DNA of 64,000 nucleotides from JAVJUS01 sp040220455 (GCA_040220455.1 JAVJUS010000130.1:1-64000), one strand, 5' to 3'; shown: positions 8,943 to 19,424, numbered from the stretch's first letter. Made by a program: numbers and translations. Notes: generated from the sequence alone by a model not told the origin.

Positions 8943-9719
8943 ATGACCGCAATCAAGCATGGGCCGTCCGCCGATCTCGCCGACCCGCAGATGGGGGCGG
9001 ACGCCGAGGCTGTCGAGTCCCCCGCGCCCGCTCCGGCGAGCGATCTACGCGTGGTCGAGTGGCGGATCAGCGACGCGCCGGTCGGCTACGAGGACGCCGT
9101 GGCGGAGATGGAAGCGCGTGTCGCCGCCATCCGCGCCGGCACGGCGCCGGAGCTGATCTGGCTGCTGGAGCATCCGCCGCTCTACACCGCGGGCACCAGC
9201 GCGCAAGCGTCCGACCTGCTGGAGCCGGCGCGCTTCCCTGTCCATCGCACGGGCCGGGGCGGCCAGTACACCTATCACGGCCCCGGCCAGCGGGTCGCCT
9301 ACGTGATGCTGGACCTCAAGCATCGCAGCGCGGCCGGCGCGCCCGACGTGCGCCGCTTCGTCACCGACCTGGAGGAGTGGCTGATCCGCGCGCTCGCCGG
9401 CTTCAATGTCCGCGGCGAGCGGCGCTGCGGCCGGGTCGGCATCTGGGTCGACCGGGCCGCCGACGGCAAGCCGGGCCGCGAGGACAAGATCGCCGCCATC
9501 GGCGTGCGCGTGCGCCGCTGGGTGAGCTTTCACGGCATCGCGCTCAATGTCGAGCCGGACCTGTCGCATTTCGCCGGCATCGTGCCCTGCGGCATCCGCG
9601 AGCACGGCGTGACCTCGCTCGTCGATCTCGGCATCCCGGCGACCATGACCGATGTCGACATGGCGCTGCGCGCGTCCTTCGAGGACGTCTTCGGCCTGCC
9701 CACCGTCATCCGGCCCTGA
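8943..9719 (+). CDS. lipB: Octanoyltransferase LipB (lipoate biosynthesis)
   Basis: 258 residues. Moves octanoyl from acyl-carrier protein to the lipoyl domains of 2-oxoacid dehydrogenases and GcvH, the first step of lipoate synthesis, in the cytosol. Family marks: EHPPLYTAGTSA, RGGQYTYHGPGQ at 105-116, the catalytic pair Lys182 (EDKIAAIGVR) and Cys216 (VPCGI), and VSFHGIALNV. The first roughly 35 residues form a non-conserved extension, so a later start is possible although no better in-frame start with a ribosome site was seen. It stands alone between tRNA-Leu and convergent ectB; lipA is not in the window. Confidence 0.96.
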   Translation: MTAIKHGPSADLADPQMGADAEAVESPAPAPASDLRVVEWRISDAPVGYEDAVAEMEARVAAIRAGTAPELIWLLEHPPLYTAGTSAQASDLLEPARFPVHRTGRGGQYTYHGPGQRVAYVMLDLKHRSAAGAPDVRRFVTDLEEWLIRALAGFNVRGERRCGRVGIWVDRAADGKPGREDKIAAIGVRVRRWVSFHGIALNVEPDLSHFAGIVPCGIREHGVTSLVDLGIPATMTDVDMALRASFEDVFGLPTVIRP

Positions 9720-9746
9720 TCGCCGGCCACCGCCTGGGCCGGCCGG

Positions 9747-11072
9747 TCAGGCGACCGGTTCGGCCCGCGCCGGGCTGTCCGCCGCCGCCGCCTCGCCGAG
9801 CACCGCATCGAGCGCCGCCTCCAGCACGTCGAGCCCGGCGGCCAGGTCCGCCGCCTCGGTCGTCAGCGGCGGCAGGCACTTGACCACCTGGCCGCGCGCG
9901 CCGCTGGTCTCGATGATCAGGCCGCGCTCGAACGCCGCGCGGCAGACCGCCGAGGCCCGCTCCCCGTCGCCCAGATCGAGGCCCTGGATCATGCCGAGAC
10001 CGCGCACGGAAACGGCGGGGCCGTCGGACAGGCGGGTATTGGCGCGCGCCGCCATGGCCTCCAGGCGCTGGCGCATCGTGGCGCCCCGGCTGGCGACCGT
10101 ATCGGCGAAGGTCCCGTCGGACCAGAACCGGTCGATCGCCTCGGCCGCCGTGACGAAGGCCAGGTTGTTGCCCCGGAAGGTGCCGTTGTGCTCGCCCGGC
10201 CGCCAAACGTCCAGGTCCGGGCGCATCAGCACCATCGCCAGGGGCAGGCCGAAGCCGCTCAGCGACTTCGACAGGGTGACGATGTCGGGCTCGACGCCCG
10301 CCCGCTCGAAGCTGAAGAAGGCGCCGGTGCGCCCGCAGCCGACCTGGATGTCGTCGACGATGATCAGGCTGCCGTGGCGCCGCGCCAGATCGGCCAGCCG
10401 GCGCAGCCAGTCGGCCGAGGCCACGTTGACCCCACCCTCGCCCTGCACCGTCTCGACCAGGAAGGCCGCCGGCGCGTCGATCCCGGAGGCCGGGTCGTCC
10501 AGGTAGCGCGCCGCCACCTCGACCGTGTCCACCGTCTCCCCCAGCCAGCCGTCATAGGGCAGGAAGGCGACGTCGCCGCGCTGATGACCCGGGAAGCGCC
10601 GGTACTTGGCATTGCCGGTGACGGCGACCGCGCCCTGGGTGACGCCGTGAAAGCCGTTGGTGAAGGCGACGATGCCAGACCGCCCGGTCGCCTTGCGCGC
10701 GAGCTTGAGCGCCGCCTCCACCGCGTTCGCGCCGGTCGGGCCGGGGAACTGCATCTTGTAGGACAGGCCGCGCGGCGCCAGGATCGCCGCCTGGAACCGC
10801 TCGATCAGCCGGCGCTTGGCCGAGGTCGCGAGATCCAGGCCGTGGGTGATCCCGTCGCCCACCAGATAGTCGATCAGCGCGTGCTTGAGCTCCGCCGGAT
10901 TGTGGCCGTAGTTAAGCGTGCCCGCGCCCGCGAAGAAATCGAGATAGCTGCGCCCCGCCTCGTCCGTCATCCGGCTGCCGGAGGCGGTGCGGAATACCGT
11001 CGGAAAGTCGCGGCTGTAGCTGCGCACCTCGGATTCGAGGCGATCGAAGAGGTCGAGATCGCTGGCGCCCAT
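9747..11072 (-). CDS. ectB: Diaminobutyrate--2-oxoglutarate transaminase, EctB type
   Basis: 441 residues. A class III PLP aminotransferase with strong EctB features (SRDFPTVFRTASGS, FFAGAGTLNYGHN, MQFPGPTGANAVEAALKLA) and the PLP lysine Lys269 in TLSKSLSGFG. EctB converts aspartate semialdehyde plus glutamate to L-2,4-diaminobutyrate, the first dedicated step to ectoine. The ATG at 11072 is preferred over a GTG at 11081, because GGGGAG is 8 nt before the ATG and directly abuts the GTG. No ectA or ectC lies beside it, so it may supply diaminobutyrate for another product or belong to a split pathway. Confidence 0.87.
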   Translation of the reverse strand: MGASDLDLFDRLESEVRSYSRDFPTVFRTASGSRMTDEAGRSYLDFFAGAGTLNYGHNPAELKHALIDYLVGDGITHGLDLATSAKRRLIERFQAAILAPRGLSYKMQFPGPTGANAVEAALKLARKATGRSGIVAFTNGFHGVTQGAVAVTGNAKYRRFPGHQRGDVAFLPYDGWLGETVDTVEVAARYLDDPASGIDAPAAFLVETVQGEGGVNVASADWLRRLADLARRHGSLIIVDDIQVGCGRTGAFFSFERAGVEPDIVTLSKSLSGFGLPLAMVLMRPDLDVWRPGEHNGTFRGNNLAFVTAAEAIDRFWSDGTFADTVASRGATMRQRLEAMAARANTRLSDGPAVSVRGLGMIQGLDLGDGERASAVCRAAFERGLIIETSGARGQVVKCLPPLTTEAADLAAGLDVLEAALDAVLGEAAAADSPARAEPVA

Positions 11073-11288
11073 CGACGTCACTCCCCGCTGCGGCGCCCGC
11101 CCGATCGCGGCCGCCCGGCATCATCGAAAGCTAGGCATCCGCTCGGCGACTCACAACCTTAAAACGATAAACCTTGTCAAGACTGTCGCCGGGTCGGAAC
11201 AGGCCTCCGTCCGGCGGCGATTGTCTCTTGGTCCCGGCAACCCGCCGCCGCATGCTGCGCCCCGGACGGACGGTGCCCCGGAGGCCAG

Positions 11289-12887
<1,599 letters not shown>

Positions 12888-12902
12888 TTCAAGTAGGTCA
12901 AC

Positions 12903-12927
12903 CACGAAGGCACGAAGAATCACGAAG
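12903..12927. repeat. Three short CACGAAG direct repeats
   Basis: CACGAAG occurs at 12903-12909, 12911-12917 and 12921-12927, directly after the alpha-glucosidase gene. Function unknown. Confidence 0.6.
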
Positions 12928-13141
12928 GGTCTCCGGCCCACTTCGACCTGCCCGACCTTCGTTCGATAGGAGTTACTGAACGCCTTCGGCCCTCCAAGAG
13001 ACTTTTCCTGGAGCACCACGACCGACCGCTCGAAACAGCATCCTCGCATTCTTCGCGTCCTTCGTAGCGAAATGATTGGTAAGGAGCACGAACTGGCGAC
13101 TCTGTAGGAATTCGGCCTCACCTCTATCCGACCTGCACAGT

Positions 13142-13225
13142 CGTCATCCCCGCGAAAGCGGCGATCCATGCTGGCATTTGAGATTTTCGCTTGGCCCATG
13201 GATTCCCGCTTTCGCGGGAATGACG
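13142..13225. repeat. REPIN-like inverted doublet, family A
   Basis: A 27-bp element beginning CGTCATCCCCGCGAAAGCGG (13142-13168) faces its near-complement ending CGCTTTCGCGGGAATGACG (13199-13225). Each arm is itself a hairpin (CCCGC/GCGGG around GAAA). The same pair occurs at three other intergenic sites here. Confidence 0.85.
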
Positions 13226-13257
13226 AATACTCTGAAAGATTTTGAAAAAATACCCCC

Positions 13258-14103
13258 CTACTCCGCCGCGTTGGCGCTGTCCAGGGGGGCGGGCATGGGC
13301 GGGGCTTCGTAGCTGCCAAGGACCGACTGGTCGAAATCGACGATCGAGCCGGTCATCAGCCCGGATTCCTCCGAAGACAGGAAGGCGACGGCGCGCGCGA
13401 CCTCCTCGGTCTTGATCAGCCGGCCGAAGGGCAGCCCCTTCTCCGCGGAATCGAGCCAGCCGTCCCGGGCGCCGTGATAGGATTTCTGGATGCGGTCCTC
13501 GCCCGGCGTATCGGTCCAGCCGATATTGAGGCCGTTGCACCGGATGTCGTGGCGCATGAGCTGGAAGCCGACATTGCGGGTCAGGGTCAGCATCGCGCCC
13601 TTCGACGCCGAATAGGCCGTGATGAAGGGCTGGCCGCCATGGGACGACATGCTGATGATCGTCACGATCGTCCCCTTCGCGCCGACTCGCTTCATCACCT
13701 TCGCCGCGTCCTGCATCAGGAAGAACGGCGCGCGGACATTGACGGCGAAGAGCTTGTCGTAGAGCTCCGGGCTCGTGTCCCAGATCGTGCCGCGGTCGGT
13801 CATGCCGGCGGCGTTGACGAGGGCGTCGATGCGCCCGAAGGCCCGGTCGGCCTCGGCGATCACCTTGCGCGGGTCCTCGACCGTCGTCAGGTCGGCCTGG
13901 ACGAAGACGGTCCTGCAGCCGGACTCGGTGATCGACTTCGCGACCGCCTCGCCCTTCTCGGCGTTGCGCCCGCAGATGGCGATGCCGGCGGCGCCGCGCG
14001 CGGCGAACAGCCGGGCGCAGGCCTCCCCGACGCCCTGGGTGCCGCCGGTCACGACGGCGACCTTGCCCTCGAACTGCCTGGTGAGATCGTCGGTCAGCGC
14101 CAT
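13258..14103 (-). CDS. SDR-family dehydrogenase of the inositol cluster
   Basis: 281 residues. Classical short-chain dehydrogenase: cofactor motif TGGTQGVG at 19-26, NAAG at 97-100, and catalytic Ser151, Tyr164 and Lys168 (AYSASKG). The ATG at 14103 follows GGGAGGGG. It lies 82 bp after iolE on the same strand and is probably the last gene of an iolD-iolE-SDR transcript, so it likely oxidises an inositol isomer or reduces a related keto-sugar with NAD(P). An extended frame to 14238 lacks a ribosome site and is not used. The exact substrate is not shown by sequence. Confidence 0.88.
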   Translation of the reverse strand: MALTDDLTRQFEGKVAVVTGGTQGVGEACARLFAARGAAGIAICGRNAEKGEAVAKSITESGCRTVFVQADLTTVEDPRKVIAEADRAFGRIDALVNAAGMTDRGTIWDTSPELYDKLFAVNVRAPFFLMQDAAKVMKRVGAKGTIVTIISMSSHGGQPFITAYSASKGAMLTLTRNVGFQLMRHDIRCNGLNIGWTDTPGEDRIQKSYHGARDGWLDSAEKGLPFGRLIKTEEVARAVAFLSSEESGLMTGSIVDFDQSVLGSYEAPPMPAPLDSANAAE

Positions 14104-14185
14104 GCCGCCCCTCCCTGCCCTGATTGTCGGGCTCCTGATTGTCGGGCGTGCGATCGGCCGACGCGCGCCGGCCGGCGCCGCACCC

Positions 14186-15088
14186 TCATTTGACGATGGT
14201 GTATCCGGCCGCGGTGAAGGCCCGCTCCAGGCAGGCATAGCCCTTGCGCGCGTATTCCAGCGGCGGCGCCTTGGCCGGGTCCTGCTCCGCCTCGACCACC
14301 GCCCAGCCGGAATAGCCGATTTCCGCGAGCGTCCGGGCGAAGGCGTCGTAGTCGATGAAGCCGTCGCCCGGCACGGTGAAGACGCCCTCGATCACGCCGT
14401 CGAGGAAGCTCATCCGCTGCGCGCGCACCTTGTCGAGGATCGGCCGGCGGATGTCCTTGCAATGGACGTGATTGATCCGGTGGCCATGGCGCTTGGTCGT
14501 GGCGATCGGATCGCCGCCGGCGAAGACCAGATGGCCCGTGTCGAGCAGCAGACCCACCGCCTCGCCCGTATGGGCCATCAGCCGGTCGACCTCCGCCTCG
14601 GTCTCGACCACCGTGCCCATGTGGTGGTGATAGGTCATCGGCACGCCGCGATCGGCCAGGTACTCGGCCAGCTCGGTCAGCTTCGCGCCATAGGCGGGGA
14701 AGTCCGCCTCGGCCATGGTCGGCCGGTCGGCGACGGGAGTGTCCTGCTTCGCCTGCACGCTGCCGGTCGTCTCGGCGTAGACGAGGACCGGGGCGCCCAG
14801 GGTGTGGAAGGTCGCGAGCTGCTCCTCGATGCGCTCCTTCTCCTCCTCGACCGAGCGCCGGAGAAGCTCGCCGGAGAACCAGCCGGAGACGAGCTGGAGG
14901 CCGTGCTCGCGCAGGATCGGCGCCAGCGCGTCGGCGTCCATGGGGAACTTCACGCCGCTCTCCGTGCCGGTAAAGCCGGCCATGCGGCTTTCGGCCAGGC
15001 AGGTCTCGAGCGGGATGTCGCCGCCCAGTTCCGGCAGGTCGCTGTTGGTCCAGCCGATGGGGGCGATGCCGAAGCGGATCTCGGGCAT
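14186..15088 (-). CDS. iolE: myo-Inosose-2 dehydratase IolE
   Basis: 300 residues, a TIM-barrel of the xylose isomerase-like fold. It removes water from 2-keto-myo-inositol (scyllo-inosose) to give the trihydroxycyclohexanedione that IolD opens. Family marks are FGIAPIGWTNSDLPELG at the N-terminus, TESGVKFP, TYHHHMGTVVE, LLLDTGHLVFAGGDP and HVHCKDIR, which supply metal-binding Glu, Asp and His residues. The gene starts 3 bp after the iolD stop, implying coupled translation. Length equals that of known IolE proteins. Confidence 0.96.
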   Translation of the reverse strand: MPEIRFGIAPIGWTNSDLPELGGDIPLETCLAESRMAGFTGTESGVKFPMDADALAPILREHGLQLVSGWFSGELLRRSVEEEKERIEEQLATFHTLGAPVLVYAETTGSVQAKQDTPVADRPTMAEADFPAYGAKLTELAEYLADRGVPMTYHHHMGTVVETEAEVDRLMAHTGEAVGLLLDTGHLVFAGGDPIATTKRHGHRINHVHCKDIRRPILDKVRAQRMSFLDGVIEGVFTVPGDGFIDYDAFARTLAEIGYSGWAVVEAEQDPAKAPPLEYARKGYACLERAFTAAGYTIVK

Positions 15089-15091
15089 GGC

Positions 15092-16936
15092 TCAGACCCC
15101 CAGGCGCTGGTTGCGACGGCCGGCCACGGCGTCGTCATGGGCCTTGCGCACGCTGTCGCGGGCCGAGACCTCCGGCACGGCGACATCCCACCAGGCATCG
15201 CCCGGCGTCCAGGCATAGGCGTCGGTCTTGATCGCGATGACGTAGGTCCGGTCGGCCTTCTTGGCCCGGGCGAAGGCCGTCTCCAGGTCGGCGATCGACT
15301 CCACCGTCTCGGCCTCCGCGCCCATGGAGCGGGCGTGGGCGGCGAAGTCGACGGCGAAGGGCTCCTTCACCTTGCAGTGCTCGATCAGGTTGTTGAACGA
15401 GGCCCCGCCCTTGCCGACCTGCAGCCGGTTGATGACCGCGAAGCCGCCATTGTCGCAGACGACGACGATCAGCTTGTGGCCGGTCAGGACGCTCGAATAG
15501 ATGTCGGAATTGAGCATCATGTAGCTGCCGTCGCCGACCATGACGATCACGTCGGTGTCGGGCTTGGCCATCTTGGCGCCCCAGCCGCCGGCGATCTCGT
15601 AGCCCATGCAGGAGAAGCCGAATTCGCAGTCGAAGGTGCCGACCGACTTGACCCGCCAGTTCTTGGTCAGCTCGCCCGGCAGGCCGCCGGCCGCGGTCAG
15701 TACCGTGTCGGTCGGGTCGGCGGCCCGGTTGATGGCGCCGACGACATGGGCGTAGGTCGGCACCGGCTGGTTGGTCGGGCCGGTCAGATCGTCGACCGTG
15801 GCGTTCCACTCCGCATAGGCCTTGCGCGCGGTCTCGCCCCAGGCGGTCGGTGCGCGATAGGCCTCGAGCCCGGCCGTCAGGTCGGCCAGCGCCGCCTTGG
15901 CGTCGCCCACCACCGGCAGCGCGCGGTGCTTGACGGCGTCGAAGCGCGCGGCGTTGACGCCGATCAGCGTGACGTCCGGGTTGGCGAAGGCGGTCCAGGA
16001 CCCGGTGGTGAAGTCCTGGAGCCGGGTGCCGACGGCCAGCACCACGTCCGCCTCCGCCGCCAGCTTGTTGGCCGAGGCCGAGCCGATGACGCCCATCGGC
16101 CCGGCGTTGAGCGGATGGTCGTGGACGAAGGCCCCGCGCCCGGCGATGGTCTCCACCACCGGGATGCCGTGGCGCTCGGCGAAGGCGCCGAGCTCCGCCT
16201 CCGCGCCGGAGTAGAGCACGCCGCCGCCGGCGACGATCAGCGGCTTCTCCGCCCCGGCCAGCGCATGGGCGGCGGCGACGAGCTGCTCGGTATCCGGGCG
16301 CGGTCGCGGAATGCGGTGGATCCTGGGCTCGAAGAAGGCGGCCGGGTAGTCGAACGCCTCCGCCTGGACGTCCTGGGCGAGGCCGAGGAAGGCCGGCCCG
16401 CAATCGCCCGGGTCGAGCAGCGTCGCCACGGCCTGCGGCAGGGAGTTGAGGATCTGCTCCGGCCGGGTGATCCGGTCCCAGTAGCGGGTAACGGCACGGA
16501 AGGCGTCGTTGACCGTCACCGTCGGGTCGTGGAAGTGCTCGACCTGCTGGAGCACCGGGTCCGGCGCGCGGTTGGCGAAGGTGTCCCCCGACAGCAGCAG
16601 GATCGGCAGCCGATTGGCGTGGGCGAGCCCGGCGGCGGTGACCATGTTGGTGGCGCCCGGCCCGATCGAGCTGGCGCAGACCATGATCTGGCGGCGCCGC
16701 CTGGCCTTGGCGAAGCCGGCCGCGGCCAGGGCCATCGACTGCTCGTTCTGGCCGCGCCAGGTGGGCAGCGCGTCCTTCGACGCCTCCAGCGCCTCGCCGA
16801 GGCAGGTGACGTTGCCGTGGCCGAAGATCGCGAAGACGCCCGGGAACAGCGGCACCTCCTCGCCGTCGACGAGGGTGCGCTGGGCGACGAGAAATTTCAC
16901 CACGGCCTGGGCCATGGTGAGGCGCACGGTCTTCAT
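15092..16936 (-). CDS. iolD: 3D-(3,5/4)-trihydroxycyclohexane-1,2-dione hydrolase IolD
   Basis: 614 residues. A thiamine diphosphate enzyme that opens the ring of the IolE product to 5-deoxyglucuronate. Three domains are seen: Pyr (residues 1-190, with GHGNVTCLGEAL), central TPP-binding (210-350) and PP (from about 400). The ThDP motif is GDG (Asp469) followed by CDNGGF about 27 residues later. It is the first gene of the minus-strand iolD-iolE-SDR run, and its leader contains a GAACGTTC palindrome shared with iolG, suggesting regulation by the nearby RpiR protein. Confidence 0.96.
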   Translation of the reverse strand: MKTVRLTMAQAVVKFLVAQRTLVDGEEVPLFPGVFAIFGHGNVTCLGEALEASKDALPTWRGQNEQSMALAAAGFAKARRRRQIMVCASSIGPGATNMVTAAGLAHANRLPILLLSGDTFANRAPDPVLQQVEHFHDPTVTVNDAFRAVTRYWDRITRPEQILNSLPQAVATLLDPGDCGPAFLGLAQDVQAEAFDYPAAFFEPRIHRIPRPRPDTEQLVAAAHALAGAEKPLIVAGGGVLYSGAEAELGAFAERHGIPVVETIAGRGAFVHDHPLNAGPMGVIGSASANKLAAEADVVLAVGTRLQDFTTGSWTAFANPDVTLIGVNAARFDAVKHRALPVVGDAKAALADLTAGLEAYRAPTAWGETARKAYAEWNATVDDLTGPTNQPVPTYAHVVGAINRAADPTDTVLTAAGGLPGELTKNWRVKSVGTFDCEFGFSCMGYEIAGGWGAKMAKPDTDVIVMVGDGSYMMLNSDIYSSVLTGHKLIVVVCDNGGFAVINRLQVGKGGASFNNLIEHCKVKEPFAVDFAAHARSMGAEAETVESIADLETAFARAKKADRTYVIAIKTDAYAWTPGDAWWDVAVPEVSARDSVRKAHDDAVAGRRNQRLGV

Positions 16937-17040
16937 CGGCTCCTCCCCGGGATCGCGTTTATGCGCCGGCGACCGTCGGGCGGTCCCCGTTGGCGATACT
17001 ATAGGCCTTCGCCGGTGTGCTTGGGAAGGATATCGGCAAC

Positions 17041-17048
17041 GAACGTTC
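17041..17048. promoter_or_regulatory. GAACGTTC palindrome upstream of iolD
   Basis: A perfect 8-bp palindrome 105 bp before the iolD start. The same 8-mer lies before iolG, and a one-base variant before the ABC importer at 24355. A candidate operator for the RpiR regulator; binding is inferred only. Confidence 0.4.
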
Positions 17049-17076
17049 TAGGTTGGGACAGTCTGGAATTGTGGTC

Positions 17077-17156
17077 GTAGGTCGGCAGAGCGCGGCGATG
17101 CCGACATGGCCATGGCGGGGTCGGAACGTCGGGATCGCTTCGCTCTGCCGGCCCAC
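17077..17156. repeat. Inverted repeat doublet, family B
   Basis: GTAGGTCGGCAGAGCG at 17077 opens an element of about 29 bp, which faces a related inverted copy with GGGATCGCTTCGCTCTGCC ending at 17156. Related copies lie at 28104-28261, 55259-55344 and 62332-62360. Confidence 0.75.
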
Positions 17157-17187
17157 GGGGCATCATCCCTTCACAACCACCTATTTT

Positions 17188-17305
17188 CGTCATCCCCGCG
17201 AAAGCGGGAATCCAGTCGGGCGGCGGGCTGTTCGACCGGAATCCCGCGACTGGCCGAAAGACCATGGGCCGGTGCTCATGGATCCCCGCTTTCGCGGGGA
17301 TGACG
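17188..17305. repeat. REPIN-like inverted doublet, family A
   Basis: CGTCATCCCCGCGAAAGCGG at 17188 faces CCGCTTTCGCGGGGATGACG ending at 17305, with 64 bp between the arms. Same family as 13142, 37661 and 55124. Confidence 0.88.
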
Positions 17306-17456
17306 GCCATAAGGAGTGCCGGCGCGATCTCCGCATCCCTCGTCCGGCTCGGTCATCCCGGCCACGCCGACGATGCACCACCGCCGCCCGGAACGGCGAG
17401 GTCGGCATTCCCTTTGACCCTGTCTGCAACCCGTGTTCAATTGTTGCGACAAAGGG

Positions 17457-17464
17457 GAACGTTC
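17457..17464. promoter_or_regulatory. GAACGTTC palindrome upstream of iolG
   Basis: A perfect palindrome 52 bp before the iolG start, directly after a looser dyad TTGT-N4-ACAA (17441-17452). A TTGACC at 17414 could be a -35 box. The shared 8-mer with the iolD leader argues for common control. Confidence 0.42.
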
Positions 17465-17515
17465 GGGCCAGACCGGGGAATACGGCCGGCCCTGAAGCCT
17501 TCGGGGGAGAAATCC

Positions 17516-18511
17516 ATGCTGCGCTTCGCCCTGTTCGGCGCGGGCCGGATCGGCCGGATGCACGCCGACAACCTGGCCGCCCATCCGCGCGCGGCGCTCG
17601 CCGCCGTCTACGACGTCTCAGCCGAGGCGGCGCGGGCAGCCGCGGAAAAGCACGGCGCGCGCGTCGCCGACACGGTGGAGTCGGCGCTGGGCGACGATGT
17701 CGACGCGGTGCTGATCGCCTCGTCGACGGATACCCATGTCGAGCTGATCACCGCGGCGGCGAAGGCCGGCAAGGCGGTGCTGTGCGAGAAGCCGATCGAC
17801 CTGGACATCGCCCGGGTCGAGGCCTGCAAGCGTGACCTGGAGACGACGAGCGTGCCGGTCATGATCGGCTTCAACCGTCGCTTCGACCCGCATCACCGCA
17901 AGGTGCGCGAGGGCGCCCATGCCGGGCGCATCGGCGCAATCGAGCAGGTCGTCATCACCAGCCGCGACCCGGGACCGCCGCCCAAGGCCTATCTCGCCGT
18001 GTCCGGCGGGCTCTATCGCGACATGATGATCCACGACTTCGACCTCGCGCGGTTCGTCCTCGGCGAGGAGATCGTCCAGGTCAGCGCCTTCGGCAGCGCC
18101 CTCTTCGACAACAACGCGCGCGACCTGGGCGATGTCGACTCGGCCATGGTGCTGATGCGCACGCAATCGGGCAAGCTCTGTCACATCAACTGCTCGCGCC
18201 GGGCGGTCTACGGCTACGACCAGCGCCTGGAGGTGCATGGCAGCACGGGCCTGCTGAAGTCGGAGAATCTGCGCGAGACGACGGTCGAGCAGTGGGGCGG
18301 CGAGCATACAGAGTGCCGGGATCCCCTGCTCCACTTCTTCATCGAGCGCTATACCCGCGCCTATGTCGCGGAGATCGACGCCTTCGTCGACGCGGTGGAA
18401 TCGGGCTTCGAGCCGCCGGTGACCTTCGAGGACGGTCGCCGCGCCCTGATCCTGGCCGACGCGGCCTGGGAGTCACTGAAGACCGGCAAGGCTATCGACA
18501 TCGCCTACTGA
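17516..18511 (+). CDS. iolG: myo-Inositol 2-dehydrogenase IolG
   Basis: 331 residues, Gfo/Idh/MocA family. Oxidises myo-inositol to 2-keto-myo-inositol with NAD, the entry step for IolE and IolD. Rossmann motif GAGRIGRMHA at 8-17, Lys92 in CEKPIDLD, and the catalytic Asp169/His173 pair in YRDMMIHDFDLARF. NNARDLGDVDSA and INCSRRAVYGYDQR are typical of inositol dehydrogenases. The ATG at 17516 follows GGGGGAGA; longer in-frame readings back to 17264 run through repeats and are rejected. It is divergent from iolD. Confidence 0.95.
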   Translation: MLRFALFGAGRIGRMHADNLAAHPRAALAAVYDVSAEAARAAAEKHGARVADTVESALGDDVDAVLIASSTDTHVELITAAAKAGKAVLCEKPIDLDIARVEACKRDLETTSVPVMIGFNRRFDPHHRKVREGAHAGRIGAIEQVVITSRDPGPPPKAYLAVSGGLYRDMMIHDFDLARFVLGEEIVQVSAFGSALFDNNARDLGDVDSAMVLMRTQSGKLCHINCSRRAVYGYDQRLEVHGSTGLLKSENLRETTVEQWGGEHTECRDPLLHFFIERYTRAYVAEIDAFVDAVESGFEPPVTFEDGRRALILADAAWESLKTGKAIDIAY

Positions 18512-18536
18512 TCCGGACGCGCGGCCGCCGCGCGCC

Positions 18537-19424
18537 TCAGCGCTGCGCTGCCGCCAGCGCCCGCCGGGCGACGGCCGCGGCCTCCGGCGAGGCCTCGCCG
18601 GCCGCGTCGAGCGTATGGGCCATGGCGATGACCAGGGCCTGGGCCAGGCACATCGGCGCGGCCAGCGAGCGGGAGAAGTTGTACTCCCCCTCCGGCACCT
18701 CGAAATAGAGGTCGGCATGCTTGGCCAGCGGGCTCAACTGGCTGTCGGTGATCGCCAGGATCGGCACGCGCCGGCTCTCGGCCGTCTCGACGATGTCGAT
18801 CACCTCCCGGGCGTAGTGCCGGAAGCTGATCGCCATCAGCAGGTCGCCGTCCTCCATGAGCTGGGCCTGCTCTCCGGCCAGCCCTCCGGCGCCGTCGAGC
18901 AGGCGGACGTCGCAGCGCAGATGGGTCAGCACGTAGCCCAGATAGCTCGCCACCGGGAACGAGCGGAGCTGGCCGATCACGAAGATTCGCCGCGCCCGGG
19001 TCATCAGCCGGGCCGCCTGGTCGAGGTGGGCCTCGTCGATCGTGTCGAGCAGGTGCTGCAGGCCCGCCATGTCGGCGATGACGAGCTGGCGCAGCAGCGC
19101 GAGCTGGGCACTGTCCGGCGTGTCGCCCAGCTCCGTCTTCAGCGCGTCCAGCCGCTCCCGGAAGCCGGGCGCCGCGGTCAGCAGGCGCGACTGGAAGACC
19201 TTCTGCATCTCGCTGAAGCCGCCGTAGTCGAGCGACTGGGCGAAGCGGACCAGCGTGGAGGGCTGCACGCCCGCGTTTCGCGCGATCGCCTTGACCGAAT
19301 CGAGCGCCACGCTGTTCGGGTTCTGGACGATGTAGCGCGCGACCTGCTGGAATCGCCGGCTCATGCCCGCGTGGCGGTCGGAGATCGCGTTGATGAGCTG
19401 TTCGTAGGTCAGCGGCGCGACCAT
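18537..19424 (-). CDS. RpiR/MurR-family regulator with SIS domain
   Basis: 295 residues. Residues 1-80 form the RpiR helix-turn-helix (SVKAIARNAGVQPSTLVRFAQSL is its core, quoted here in part: NAGVQPSTLVRF), and about residues 115-265 form a SIS sugar-phosphate/isomerase-like ligand domain (IFVIGQLRSFPVASYLGYVL, ISFRHYAREVIDIV). Its position between iolG and the aldolase operon makes it the likely regulator of the inositol genes and perhaps of the adjoining pathway. Members of this family commonly repress inositol catabolism and are relieved by a pathway intermediate. The ligand is inferred, not shown. Confidence 0.92.
   Translation of the reverse strand: MVAPLTYEQLINAISDRHAGMSRRFQQVARYIVQNPNSVALDSVKAIARNAGVQPSTLVRFAQSLDYGGFSEMQKVFQSRLLTAAPGFRERLDALKTELGDTPDSAQLALLRQLVIADMAGLQHLLDTIDEAHLDQAARLMTRARRIFVIGQLRSFPVASYLGYVLTHLRCDVRLLDGAGGLAGEQAQLMEDGDLLMAISFRHYAREVIDIVETAESRRVPILAITDSQLSPLAKHADLYFEVPEGEYNFSRSLAAPMCLAQALVIAMAHTLDAAGEASPEAAAVARRALAAAQR

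Larger units (their letters stand above)
12888..13257. other. Repeat-rich intergenic region
   Basis: No gene is supported. It starts with three copies of CACGAAG (12903, 12911, 12921) and ends with the REPIN-like doublet at 13142-13225. The reverse-type sequence TTCTTCGCGTCCTTCG near 13048 looks like an inverted relative of the CACGAAG repeats. It separates two convergent genes. Confidence 0.55.
16937..17515. other. Divergent iolD/iolG control region filled with repeats
   Basis: A 579-bp gap without a supported gene. It contains two GAACGTTC palindromes (17041 and 17457), a family B inverted doublet (17077-17156) and a family A doublet (17188-17305). Both promoters must lie here. Confidence 0.7.

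Noticed and set aside
13775..17080. 1101-codon plus-strand frame opposite the SDR, iolE and iolD
   Set aside because: Mirror reading of three well-identified minus-strand genes. Its composition (Gly, Arg, Ala, Val, His) is typical of antisense frames in GC-rich DNA.
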